64,000 bases of DNA from positions 17,339 through 81,338 of the forward strand of contig NZ_JACJVO010000042.1 in NCBI RefSeq assembly GCF_014212055.1. Direction: 5' to 3'. Position 1 is the stretch's first letter; each line of letters starts with the position of its first letter. The notes beneath the pieces are model-generated. The model saw nothing but the letters and a program-made list of their open reading frames with translations. It was not told the origin of the DNA and ran no database searches. This stretch comes from Cohnella zeiphila. Its GTDB lineage: Bacteria > Bacillota > Bacilli > Paenibacillales > Paenibacillaceae. Position numbers and translations under genes: made by a program. Positions 52,147-60,370 of the stretch are shown piece after piece.

Positions 52147-53067
52147 TCAAAGCGCGATTTTTCGGGCCTCGATCTCCCCATTACGGTATTTCTTCAAATA
52201 CTCGGACGGGGAAAAATCTTGAAGACTGCCGTGATATCTGCGCTCATTGTAAAAGCTGATGTAGCGATTTACCGTCAGTGCGGCTTGCTCGAATGTCTCA
52301 AATACGTGGCGCTGGTAGCATTCTCGCTCTAACACGCTGTGGAACGATTCGATGTACGCGTTCTTGTTGGGTGCGCATACCGGAATGCGTTCGTGCTGGA
52401 TTGGCTTCGTTTCGTTTAACGTGGTGCAGAACGTATGGAACGCTTTGCTGCAAAACTGGGGACCGTTGTCCGTTCGAATGACCAGTTGGTGCTGCTCGGC
52501 GAATACCTCACGCTTTAGCATAGCCTGGTTCAGCATCTGCGTAATGTTTTCGGTCTTACACACCTTGCCGATGTAATGGCCGACAATGGCTCTGTCGTAC
52601 ACGTCAATGGCACTAGCCAAAAAGAAATGCCGACGTGTTCCTGCGATGTAGCCATACTTGATGTCTACTTGCCAGAGCTGGTTGGGACCGGTAACTTCAC
52701 GGTTATTGGCCAGGATTCGGGGAACGCGATTGCGAACGTCCCGTTGCGGTCGCAGCAGGTTCAGTTCCTTGCAAAGGCGGTAGACCTTCTTCTTATTAAT
52801 GATCAGGCCGTAGGTTCGCCGCAGGCAGGTTGTAAGCTTGCGATAACCGTAGGCAGAGGCTTCTCCCTGAAGAAGACGGCGGATATAACCCTTGATTTTA
52901 CCGTCGCTTACCTTGTGCCCGTCTCGGTGCATGGAGAAGCCTGGAATGGGCCTACTGCCTCCTGACCTACTTTTCTTAGGGTGACTCAGACTGTAGTAGT
53001 AGGTGGATCTCGGAACGCCGCAGATTCGCAGCACGGTACGAACGGGATAGCGACGAGCGATCCACAC
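52147..53067 (-). CDS. IS3-family transposase, OrfB (DDE integrase)
   Basis: 306 residues. HTH_21-type N-terminus (CGVPRSTYYYSL) and rve integrase domain with catalytic residues in LWQVDIKYG (Asp), VIRTDNGPQF (Asp) and YIESFHSVLE (Glu). GTG start at 53067, five bases after OrfA stops and in another frame; no slippery sequence is seen near the junction. Confidence 0.93.
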   Translation of the reverse strand: MWIARRYPVRTVLRICGVPRSTYYYSLSHPKKSRSGGSRPIPGFSMHRDGHKVSDGKIKGYIRRLLQGEASAYGYRKLTTCLRRTYGLIINKKKVYRLCKELNLLRPQRDVRNRVPRILANNREVTGPNQLWQVDIKYGYIAGTRRHFFLASAIDVYDRAIVGHYIGKVCKTENITQMLNQAMLKREVFAEQHQLVIRTDNGPQFCSKAFHTFCTTLNETKPIQHERIPVCAPNKNAYIESFHSVLERECYQRHVFETFEQAALTVNRYISFYNERRYHGSLQDFSPSEYLKKYRNGEIEARKIAL

Positions 53068-53072
53068 ACAGG

Positions 53073-53435
53073 CTACTTCAAGTCTTTCAGCACTGTTGGG
53101 TTCGTTTTTTTTAGCAGGTCCCGGAGAATGGCGATCTCCAGTTCTTTCTCACCCAGCAGCTTCATGGCTTCGGTGTATTTTTTCTCAATGTCGTTAGGCT
53201 GCGCCAGAACATTCTCAGGCGATTGGGCAGATTGCTCAGGTTTTCTTTTGGCCATATCCGATTCCACCTCGTCCCTAAATTGTCGCACCCATTCACGTAG
53301 CGTCTCCGGATGCAATCCTTCTGTACGAGCGACGTATTCGATCCGGTAACCGTCCAACACGCGCTCCACCAGTTGCTTCTTCTCCGGAACCTTACGGTGA
53401 CGACTTTTCACTCTCATGGACAAATTCCTCCACAC
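53073..53435 (-). CDS. IS3-family transposase, OrfA
   Basis: 120 residues. Helix-turn-helix (VERVLDGYRIEYVARTEGLHPETLREWV split over two helices) and a leucine-zipper C-terminus (AMKLLGEKELEIAILRDLL). Provides DNA binding to the IS ends. Confidence 0.9.
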   Translation of the reverse strand: MWRNLSMRVKSRHRKVPEKKQLVERVLDGYRIEYVARTEGLHPETLREWVRQFRDEVESDMAKRKPEQSAQSPENVLAQPNDIEKKYTEAMKLLGEKELEIAILRDLLKKTNPTVLKDLK

Positions 53436-53643
53436 TTTTTAGTGTACTTTTTGAGGCTTACAGTGTCCAAGAGAATTAGGGGGCCTTAGGGCTTTTGCAG
53501 TTTTGCTGGCTGAGTGAGGCATCCGGATATCCCCCCCTTCAGCCATCCGAACCGAACAGGAGCAGCGCCGCCGAAACTAGAACCCTTATCCGGCTGCAGT
53601 CGCTGTGATATGCTAGGAGGAAAAGACTGGGGAGGAACCTCGC

Positions 53644-54309
53644 ATGATGCCGCCGCTCAAAGCCGTGCTGTTCGACCTCGACAACACCGTGCTCGATCGC
53701 ACCGCCGCTTTTCGCCGGTTCGTAGACGTATTTTTGCAGACTTATTTCCGGCATTCGGATGGCGCCCAAGAGCTCGCGGCCCGAATGGCGGAGCTGGACC
53801 GGGACGGGTATAGGGACAAGCGGGAGCTGTTCGCCGAATTGATCGAAGAGCTGGCCTGGGAGCGGACGCCGGGATTGGAAGAGTTGATGGACTTCTATAA
53901 GAAGGAATACGTGAACAGCGCCGTGCCGATGGAGCGGGCGCAAGACGTGCTTCGTCACGTGCGGGGGAAGTACAAGACCGGACTCGTCACCAACGGAGGA
54001 ACCGAGGTTCAGCACGGAAAGATCGACCGGCTGGGCATTCGAGAGGATTTCGACGTCATTCTCGTGTCGGAAGAGGCCGGCGTCAAGAAGCCGGACCCGC
54101 GAATCTTCGCCATGGCAACCGATCGGTTGGGCGTGCGGCCGGAGGAGTGCGTCTTCGTCGGCGACCATCCGGCGAACGACATCGAAGGGGCGCATCGAGC
54201 CGGCATGCGAACGATCTGGCTTCAGGTGAACCAGCCTTGGCGGGAAGGGCTCTCGGCCCGGCCGCTCCGTTCGATCCGCCGGTTGGCGGAATTGCTGGAG
54301 GTGCTATGA
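53644..54309 (+). CDS. HAD-superfamily hydrolase
   Basis: 221 residues. Motif I DLDNTVLD, motif II LVTNGG, motif III Lys in GVKKPDPRIF and motif IV VGDHPANDI; helical cap between. A small-molecule phosphatase of unknown substrate. GGGGAGGAAC ribosome binding site. Overlaps the next gene by ATGA. Confidence 0.88.
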   Translation: MMPPLKAVLFDLDNTVLDRTAAFRRFVDVFLQTYFRHSDGAQELAARMAELDRDGYRDKRELFAELIEELAWERTPGLEELMDFYKKEYVNSAVPMERAQDVLRHVRGKYKTGLVTNGGTEVQHGKIDRLGIREDFDVILVSEEAGVKKPDPRIFAMATDRLGVRPEECVFVGDHPANDIEGAHRAGMRTIWLQVNQPWREGLSARPLRSIRRLAELLEVL

Positions 54310-55166
54310 ACAATCCGCTTCGAAGCATCCGTTGGGCAGACACGGATAAGGATGTCATCCCCTGGCTCGAAGGGAACGGTCCGGTCGGCGTCTTTCCGTT
54401 AACGTCCGGTTTGGAAGCGGAAGTGATCGGAATCGATAGGAACGGTTCGAAGTTCGTGCTCAAGATATGGAACCGGGATTCCAAGCCCCATATACAGGCC
54501 CAGTATAAGCTGCTCAAGATTTTATCGGGGAAAGGGCTGGCGGTTTCCGAGCCGATAGGATGGGGAACGGATCCGGACGGCCATTCGGCGCTGCTGACCC
54601 GTTACGGCGGAACGCCGATCCGCAAGCTGAATCGCTCCAAGCTGCTCCAATTGGCGAACATGCTCCTGGACGTCCATCGGCTTCCTCTGAATGACCTCGG
54701 CGAGGGTACGGTACGGAATTTTCCCTTCATCGGCTATTTTTTTCCCGCTATCGACGATCACCCGGATCTTCGAGATCAACTGGCGAAGCTCGTGGACCAA
54801 GCGGACCCGCAGCCGACCTGCCTCATTCACGGCGATTACAATCTCGGAAACGTTCTGGAAGACGGAGACCGGCTCGCCATCATCGACTGGACCAATGGCC
54901 AGTTGGGAGACCCAAGGTACGATATCGCCTGGTCCGTCGTATTGATGAGGATATACGCGGGGGAGCGGAACGGCTCCGTCTATCGCAACGCTTTCCTGGC
55001 CGGCTCACCGTATTCCTCCGAGGAGCTTGAACGGTTCGAAGCGATCGCCTGCCTTCGCTGGCTGCTGCTCAATCGGGTCGCGCATTTGCCCAAAGGCAAA
55101 GATACGCTCGGCAAGGTCCGGAAGCTGCTGAAAGAAAACGTCCATCTCGACGAGAGCCTGCTATAA
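54306..55166 (+). CDS. Aminoglycoside phosphotransferase-like kinase
   Basis: 286 residues with the APH/choline-kinase fold: catalytic loop LIHGDYNLGNVL and the metal-binding IIDWTNGQLGDPRYD. Its true substrate is unknown; such genes are often housekeeping kinases rather than resistance genes. ATG 54306 overlaps the HAD gene, so kinase and phosphatase are coexpressed. Confidence 0.82.
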   Translation: MNNPLRSIRWADTDKDVIPWLEGNGPVGVFPLTSGLEAEVIGIDRNGSKFVLKIWNRDSKPHIQAQYKLLKILSGKGLAVSEPIGWGTDPDGHSALLTRYGGTPIRKLNRSKLLQLANMLLDVHRLPLNDLGEGTVRNFPFIGYFFPAIDDHPDLRDQLAKLVDQADPQPTCLIHGDYNLGNVLEDGDRLAIIDWTNGQLGDPRYDIAWSVVLMRIYAGERNGSVYRNAFLAGSPYSSEELERFEAIACLRWLLLNRVAHLPKGKDTLGKVRKLLKENVHLDESLL

Positions 55167-55186
55167 AAGGAGAGGAGCGAGCACGG

Positions 55187-56155
55187 ATGCCGAACGACGA
55201 TTGGGACCGGCGAATCGATTATTTGAGGAATACCCGCCGGCTGTATTACAACGACGATTACCTGGATTTTCTCGTGCGGGGAGTGTGGAAGCTCGACAAG
55301 CCCGTGCGCGTCGTCGATTTCGGCTGCGGATACGGTTTTCTCGGGTTGAAGCTGCTGCCGCTTCTTCCCGAGGGCTCGACGTATACCGGCATCGACAAAG
55401 GGCATGATCTGATCGCAACGGCGAGAGAGACGTTCGGCCGCCTTCCTTACGCGAGCGAGTTTATCGAAGCCGATCTGCTGGAGATCGAAGTAGAGCGCCG
55501 GTTCGATCTGGCGGTATGCCACGCATTCCTGCTGCATATGGCCGAGCCGGAGCGGATGCTGGGGAAAATGATCGGCAGCGTGGCGGACGGCGGCAGAGTG
55601 ATCGCGTTCGAGCCGCACTGGATCGCGGGAATGGCGGGCTGGGAGCTGGACGGCGTCGATGCTTCGCGGATCGTTCGGCTCGGGGCTTTGCAGAAGCTGT
55701 ACGAGGAAGATGCCAAGCGAAGCGGGAAAAACGGCAATGTCGGCATCCGCCTGCCGATCCTGATGAGCCGATTGGGTCTCGCGCAAGTGGAGTGCCGGGC
55801 GAGCGACAAGGTGAACTTCCTGGATCCGGACATGGACCTGCGGGCGAAGGAATTGCTGTATCAATCGCTGCGCGAAGAAGGCGTCGGACAGCCGCCCGGC
55901 GACCGCGACGACATCATAAGCCGTCTCGCCGCCAGAGGGCTGACGCCGGAGGAAGCGTCCGCCCAATACGAGGCGGAGCGGCGGGCCGCCGAGGAATTCG
56001 GAAGCGATTCCGCGTTTGTCTATGCTCCTCAGATGAAGATTACGTTCGGCACGGTGAGCGGAAGAGCCTCCGGCGAACCGGTTCCCGCCATCGTCGGCAG
56101 GGAACGGCAGGCGTCCGGCCAGCTGAGGATCGATCCGGAGGAGGCGGAACGGTAG
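55187..56155 (+). CDS. Class I SAM-dependent methyltransferase
   Basis: 322 residues. SAM motif I VVDFGCGYGFLGLKLL, acidic ribose-binding TGIDKGHDL, and AVCHAFLLHM as motif IV-like region. The C-terminal 100 residues are helical and without known motif. Substrate unknown. Starts 20 bases after the kinase with AGGAGAGGAG, so probably one operon. Confidence 0.85.
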   Translation: MPNDDWDRRIDYLRNTRRLYYNDDYLDFLVRGVWKLDKPVRVVDFGCGYGFLGLKLLPLLPEGSTYTGIDKGHDLIATARETFGRLPYASEFIEADLLEIEVERRFDLAVCHAFLLHMAEPERMLGKMIGSVADGGRVIAFEPHWIAGMAGWELDGVDASRIVRLGALQKLYEEDAKRSGKNGNVGIRLPILMSRLGLAQVECRASDKVNFLDPDMDLRAKELLYQSLREEGVGQPPGDRDDIISRLAARGLTPEEASAQYEAERRAAEEFGSDSAFVYAPQMKITFGTVSGRASGEPVPAIVGRERQASGQLRIDPEEAER

Positions 56156-56197
56156 CGGCAGCCTCCGGCCCCCGACCGGCGTCCGGCGTTCTTCCGT

Positions 56198-57049
56198 TTA
56201 GTTGGAACCCGCAGCCGAGGCGGCATCTTTGAAATGGCCGCGCGGCTTTTTGCCGCTCCAGCGCTCGTCGATCTTCTCCAGCGACGACTGGTAGCGAGTG
56301 TCCACGCTGAGCCGATATTGGTTCGTCGTGTTCTCCAGCGAGCAGTGCATGAGGAACATGCCGAAGATGAGCACGTCTCCCGCCTTGAATTCCGTCGTCG
56401 CCCACTTGCCGCCGTACTTGTTCGTAATGACGAGCGGATCGTCGGTGTAGTGGCCGATGCCGTCGCGGTCCGAATCCTTGGAGCCGTAGGACTTCTTCAG
56501 ATCCTCGAAGCGGTGCGAGCCGAGGCAGATCGCAAGCCCGCCCATCGCGTAGTCGACGTCGCCGAGCGGAGACCAGACGGTGTACAAGTTGTGAGTGCCG
56601 CGCCCCATGTACACGATGTCGTAATGGGCGCCCGTATAGTCGCCCCTGCCGACCGCGCGCAGCCACTTGTAATGATAGGTCAGCGATTGCTCGCCGAGCA
56701 GCCGGTCGAAGAAGCCCATGACATGCTCCCCGTTCAGCACGTCGAGCAGCTCCGGCAGGTCCTCGTTCGTGCCGCCCATGAACAGCGACTTGCTCCCGTC
56801 CGCCATGTATCCTTCCTCCAGCAGCGTGTCGCGGTCCAGCTTGCCCAATTTGTCCATCTTCCGGAGAACGGCGTGCCGGGCCCGCATCACCTGCTCCCGG
56901 CCGTGAAAACCGCGCAGCAGCAAATAGCCGTCCTCGGAGATTCGCTGCCTCAGCGCGTCAAAATCATTCAAAATATCGTTCGAATCCCGCAGTTCCGTCA
57001 GATGCGGTCCCCCCAGCTCCAACTCCCGGCTTCCCACCTTCACAAGCAT
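56198..57049 (-). CDS. Phytanoyl-CoA dioxygenase (PhyH) family protein
   Basis: 283 residues of the Fe(II)/2-oxoglutarate dioxygenase group. Metal motif His-x-Asp in GAHYDIVYM, distal His in LMHCSLENTT and the 2-oxoglutarate Arg in YRLSVDTRYQ. Substrate not predictable. The ATG at 57049, seven bases after AGGAGAG, is chosen over the longer open frame. Divergent from the AraC gene at 57175. Confidence 0.85.
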   Translation of the reverse strand: MLVKVGSRELELGGPHLTELRDSNDILNDFDALRQRISEDGYLLLRGFHGREQVMRARHAVLRKMDKLGKLDRDTLLEEGYMADGSKSLFMGGTNEDLPELLDVLNGEHVMGFFDRLLGEQSLTYHYKWLRAVGRGDYTGAHYDIVYMGRGTHNLYTVWSPLGDVDYAMGGLAICLGSHRFEDLKKSYGSKDSDRDGIGHYTDDPLVITNKYGGKWATTEFKAGDVLIFGMFLMHCSLENTTNQYRLSVDTRYQSSLEKIDERWSGKKPRGHFKDAASAAGSN

Positions 57050-57134
57050 TCGGTCATCTCTCCTTTTCGAATCGGTAGCTTTATTGTAAGAGACGAATTC
57101 GCGGCAGGCCATGGAGGGCCGTTGCGAAAACATG

Positions 57135-57140
57135 TATAAT
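57135..57140 (+). promoter_or_regulatory. -10 box of the AraC gene
   Basis: TATAAT, 35 bases before the AraC start; no clear -35. The minus-strand promoter of the dioxygenase gene must lie in the same short gap (CTTACAATAAAG at 57080-57091 read on the minus strand). Confidence 0.45.
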
Positions 57141-57174
57141 CGTACTGAAAGATTCTTTGAGGATCGGGGAGCGA

Positions 57175-58017
57175 ATGCCGCTCATGGTTTACATGAATAT
57201 TCCGTACGCGCTGGACGATTCCGTGCCGGTTCCTGCGTTTCGCTTCCAATCGATCTGGAAGGTGCAGGCGAACGATACGTACCAAGCCGTTCAGCCCCGC
57301 GGCTTCCCGTCCGCCGGGATCTTTGTCACGTACGAGGGGCGGGGAACGTTCACCCACCCGGACCGGCGCGATGAACTCGGTGCCGGCACCTATATGATCG
57401 TACCTGCCGGCCTTCCGTGTTCCTATCGCTGCGAGGGCGGGGATTGGAAGTTTTTCTTCATCCAGTTCGATTCGCTGGACATTGCGCTTCAACTGGAGCT
57501 GACCGTGGGGCGTCCGGCCGCGACCGCCCAGATGCCGGAAGCCGTCCGGCTGTGCAAGCGGCTGATCGACAGTCTGATCGTTCATCCGGCCGGCTACGGA
57601 ATGGCCGCGCAGCTGTACGCGCAAGAACTGTTTCTGCTGTTTGGCGAAGAGCGGGCGTCGGCCGGCCGGAACCGGCATCCCGAGCTGGACGACGTTTTGT
57701 TCCGGATGCACCGGAACATCGGCCGGCCGCTGCCGGTCGACGAGCTCGTGCGGCAGAGCGGGCTGTCCCGCACCGTCTTCTTCGCGCGCTTCCGTTCCCG
57801 TACCGGCATGTCTCCTAGCCGATACATGCTGGAGCTGAAGCTGGCCTCCGCCAAAGCAACGCTGGAGACGACTGACTCATCCGTGAAGGAGATCGCCGCC
57901 GCTTTGCATTTTTACGACGAATTCCATTTCTCCAAGTTGTTCAAGCAGCGCTACGGGGTCAGCCCGCGCGCTTATCGGCAGAGCTTGCCGCCGCATTTGG
58001 GAGGGGTTATCGAATGA
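57175..58017 (+). CDS. AraC-family transcriptional regulator
   Basis: 280 residues. Cupin-like N-terminal domain (FVTYEGRGTFTHPD, YMIVPAGLPCSYRCEG) and C-terminal AraC domain with LVRQSGLSRTVFFARFRSRTG and LHFYDEFHFSKLFKQRYG. ATG 57175 after GGGGAGCG is preferred over TTG 57157. It probably controls the divergent dioxygenase. Overlaps the phosphatase gene by ATGA. Confidence 0.88.
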   Translation: MPLMVYMNIPYALDDSVPVPAFRFQSIWKVQANDTYQAVQPRGFPSAGIFVTYEGRGTFTHPDRRDELGAGTYMIVPAGLPCSYRCEGGDWKFFFIQFDSLDIALQLELTVGRPAATAQMPEAVRLCKRLIDSLIVHPAGYGMAAQLYAQELFLLFGEERASAGRNRHPELDDVLFRMHRNIGRPLPVDELVRQSGLSRTVFFARFRSRTGMSPSRYMLELKLASAKATLETTDSSVKEIAAALHFYDEFHFSKLFKQRYGVSPRAYRQSLPPHLGGVIE

Positions 58018-58649
58018 ACGCGACAACGACCGTTTACCTGGTCAGGCACGGACAGACGGAGTGGAACATCGAACGACGGTTTCAAGGCCATCAAGATTCT
58101 CCTCTCACCGACATGGGAGTGAAGCAGGCAACCTGGCTGGCCGACGCTCTGCGGGATGAGCGGATCGATGCCGTTTACTCAAGTTCCAGCCCGCGAGCCC
58201 GTAGGACGGCGGACATCGTCAAGGGGGACCGCGCCCTCGCCGTGCGGGAAGCGGACGAGCTCAAGGAGATCAACCTCGGCGTGTGGGAAGGCATGCGGCA
58301 GGAGGAAGCCGAGAGAGCGGATCCCGGCGCTTTCCGGCATTTCTGGGACGATCCGAGCGAATTTCGGGTGGAAGGAAGCGAAACGTTTGACGAAACGGCT
58401 GCCCGGTCGATCGGCCAATTAGAGCGGATTCTAAGCGAGCATCCGGGCCAAACCGTTTTGATCGTCACCCATACAGTCGTCGTGAAGCTGCTGATGGCCC
58501 ATTTCGAAGGACGGTCCTTGCAGGATCTTTGGAAACCGCCCTACATCCATCCCGCTTGCTTGTGCAAAATCGAGGTTGCCGGGCGGCAGAGCGAAATCGT
58601 CTTGCACGGGGATATCCGCCACTACCGGGAGGAAGCGGAGGAGAGCTGA
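58014..58649 (+). CDS. Histidine phosphatase (phosphoglycerate mutase-like)
   Basis: 211 residues. Catalytic VYLVRHGQTEWN (phospho-His), SSPRARRTAD, KEINLGVWEG and the second His in LIVTHTVVVK. Member of the CobC/PhoE-like branch; substrate unknown. Confidence 0.88.
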   Translation: MNATTTVYLVRHGQTEWNIERRFQGHQDSPLTDMGVKQATWLADALRDERIDAVYSSSSPRARRTADIVKGDRALAVREADELKEINLGVWEGMRQEEAERADPGAFRHFWDDPSEFRVEGSETFDETAARSIGQLERILSEHPGQTVLIVTHTVVVKLLMAHFEGRSLQDLWKPPYIHPACLCKIEVAGRQSEIVLHGDIRHYREEAEES

Positions 58650-58650
58650 G

Positions 58651-59697
58651 ATGCTGGACCAATCCGTTCCTTATTATAACGTCGTGATGAAGCGAAGCGC
58701 GGAGCTGCCCGTCCCGCCGCGGCCGGAGCTTCCCGCCGGTTATTCCTTCGCTTTCTATTCGGAAGGAAAGGAAGCGGATTGGGCGCGAATCGAAGCATCC
58801 GTCGGGGAGTTCGATTCGGAGGCGGACGCTCTGCTTTATTTTCAGAAGGAGTATATGCCGCATCGGGAAGAGCTGGCCCGGCGTCTCGTCTTCGCGCTCG
58901 ATTCCGGCGGCTGCCCCGTCGCTACCGTAACGGCATGGCGGAACGATACCGACGGAACGAGCGGCCCTTCGCTTCATTGGCTGGCGGTGCATCCCGGGCA
59001 TCAGGGACGCGGGCTTGGACGCGCTCTTATCGGTAAGTGCCTGGAACTGTTCGGCGGGACCGACCCCGGCCGCGACATCTGGCTGCATACCCAAACGTGG
59101 AGCCACCGGGCGATCGGGCTTTACCTGCAGGCCGGCTTCCGCATCGCAAAGTCGGAAAGCTTCGGGGGCTACAAGAACGAATACGGCTTGGCGGAACCGA
59201 TCTTGCGGGAGAAAGGGATTATTCAAGACGAGGAGGAGAACGAGACGAGAACGGTCGAACTTCCGGAGATGAAGCTGGTGGGCATCCGAATCCGGTGTTC
59301 CGGAGAAGAGTACGTCCGGCGAATCCCCGAAGCCTTTGCGACGTTAAAGTCGCGGCTGCACGAGATCGGCGAACCGGTTGAACCGTCCAGACAGATCGGA
59401 GCGTACGTCGCGGGAGACTATTCGGACGAGGAAGACGGCTATTGGGCCTGCGTCGAAGTGAACGCCGTCGGGAAAGTTCCCGAAGGAATGGTCGCTTTGA
59501 CGGTGCCGGCCCAGAAGTATGCGGCGGTTCCCCATCGGGGATCCGCGGAAGAGGTCGGCAACACTTACGAAAATCTGCACGGTTGGATCGAGAAGCAAGG
59601 TCTCGTCCGGAACCCGAGAGCGTGGCATCTGGAAATCTCGAATTGGGGCGGGGCGGACCTGGAATTGTTCGATACGTTGGAGGAAAAAACTTTTTAA
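58651..59697 (+). CDS. GNAT acetyltransferase fused to a GyrI-like effector-binding domain
   Basis: 348 residues. Residues about 1-185 are GNAT with the acetyl-CoA loop LAVHPGHQGRGLGRALIG and LYLQAGFRIAKSESFG. Residues about 190-348 resemble AraC effector-binding/GyrI-like domains (VELPEMKLVGIRIRCSG, AGDYSDEEDGYWACVEV, ALTVPAQKYAAVPHRG). The fusion suggests acetylation of a ligand held by, or regulated through, the second domain. ATG 58651 follows the phosphatase stop by one base. Confidence 0.8.
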   Translation: MLDQSVPYYNVVMKRSAELPVPPRPELPAGYSFAFYSEGKEADWARIEASVGEFDSEADALLYFQKEYMPHREELARRLVFALDSGGCPVATVTAWRNDTDGTSGPSLHWLAVHPGHQGRGLGRALIGKCLELFGGTDPGRDIWLHTQTWSHRAIGLYLQAGFRIAKSESFGGYKNEYGLAEPILREKGIIQDEEENETRTVELPEMKLVGIRIRCSGEEYVRRIPEAFATLKSRLHEIGEPVEPSRQIGAYVAGDYSDEEDGYWACVEVNAVGKVPEGMVALTVPAQKYAAVPHRGSAEEVGNTYENLHGWIEKQGLVRNPRAWHLEISNWGGADLELFDTLEEKTF

Positions 59698-59816
59698 AAT
59701 GATTTGGACGATGCTGTCGATTCGGTCGGATCCTGTTCGTCGTATAGGTAAAGGCCGCAAAAAACCGCACTTTGCGAATCATCGGCCCAACCCAATCGGA
59801 GAGAGGATGTTGACGA

Positions 59817-60221
59817 ATGGCAGCACAATTGACACCGTATATCGAATCGAAGGACGCTCGCGCCCAGGCCGAATTTTATATGCACGCGCTCGGAGGGGAA
59901 GTGCGATTCCTCATGACGCACGGTCAGGTACCGGGAGTACCGGAAGCGATGAAGGACAAGGTGATGCATATGGCCATCGGCATAGCCGGGGAGAACGCCT
60001 TGTTCCTGTCCGACGAGTTCGTCCCGACGGAGGGCAAAGGAGGCCGAGGCAGCCTCACCTTGTCGCTGACCTTCCCGAGCGAAGCCGCGGCGCGGGAAGC
60101 TTATGCGAACCTGGGCGAAGGCGGAAGGGACGTTTATCCGTTCGAGCTGCAGCCTTGGGGAGGGCATTATGGCGAAGTGGAGGACAAATTCGGAATCTAT
60201 TGGAAAATCACCAAGCAATAA
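59817..60221 (+). CDS. VOC-superfamily protein (PhnB-like)
   Basis: 134 residues of the glyoxalase/bleomycin-resistance fold in the PhnB-like form: TPYIESKDARAQAEFYMHAL, SLTFPSEAAAREAYANL, and the C-terminal WGGHYGEVEDKFGIYWKI. Function unknown in this group. The name PhnB does not imply a role in phosphonate use. The gap 59698-59816 holds no gene. Confidence 0.82.
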   Translation: MAAQLTPYIESKDARAQAEFYMHALGGEVRFLMTHGQVPGVPEAMKDKVMHMAIGIAGENALFLSDEFVPTEGKGGRGSLTLSLTFPSEAAAREAYANLGEGGRDVYPFELQPWGGHYGEVEDKFGIYWKITKQ

Positions 60222-60257
60222 CGAGCCAAGCTGCCGAACTGTCGAAGGATATGCACG

Positions 60258-60288
60258 AAAAGGGCGATGAAGTCAACGCCCTTTTTTT
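60258..60288 (+). terminator. Terminator of the VOC gene
   Basis: AAAAGGGCG (60258-60266), loop of 10, CGCCCTTTT (60277-60285) continuing as TTT. Confidence 0.85.
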
Positions 60289-60370
60289 CGTTTTATTGCG
60301 GAACAAAGGTCCGTTGAGAAACGCGGTTTGCTCCCCTATGATTAGGGGAAACGAATCGGGGGGCCAACGA

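Larger units (their letters stand above)
52094..53491 (-). mobile_element. IS3-family insertion sequence
   Basis: About 1.4 kb with two reading frames on the minus strand. The ends share CCCCCTAATT followed by TTGGACACT in inverted orientation (52102-52120 and 53462-53483). The outermost bases match less well. A direct repeat CTTT on both sides (52090-52093, 53492-53495) fits a 4-base target duplication. Both frames look intact, so the copy may be active. Confidence 0.85.
51921..53501. repeat. Four CCTGCA-N4-TGCAG palindromic repeats, the last split by an IS
   Basis: Palindromes at 51921-51936, 51972-51987 and 52033-52048, with spacings 51 and 61. A fourth, CCTGCA (52084-52089) plus CTTT, is interrupted by the IS and resumes as CTTT plus TGCAGT (53492-53501). 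Unit 3, extended to AAAGCCTGCA/TGCAGGCTTT (52029-52052) with TTTTT after it, also serves as the terminator of the transporter operon. Confidence 0.8.

Noticed and set aside
53060..53080. Programmed -1 frameshift joining IS OrfA and OrfB
   Set aside because: No A6G-type slippery run at the junction; OrfB has its own GTG start 5 bases after the OrfA stop.
54306..55166. Aminoglycoside resistance gene
   Set aside because: Only the general kinase-fold motifs are present and the context is metabolic; no resistance subtype could be recognised.
59817..60221. PhnB as a member of the C-P lyase pathway
   Set aside because: PhnB-like VOC proteins are widespread and not needed for C-P lyase; the gene stands alone with its own terminator.
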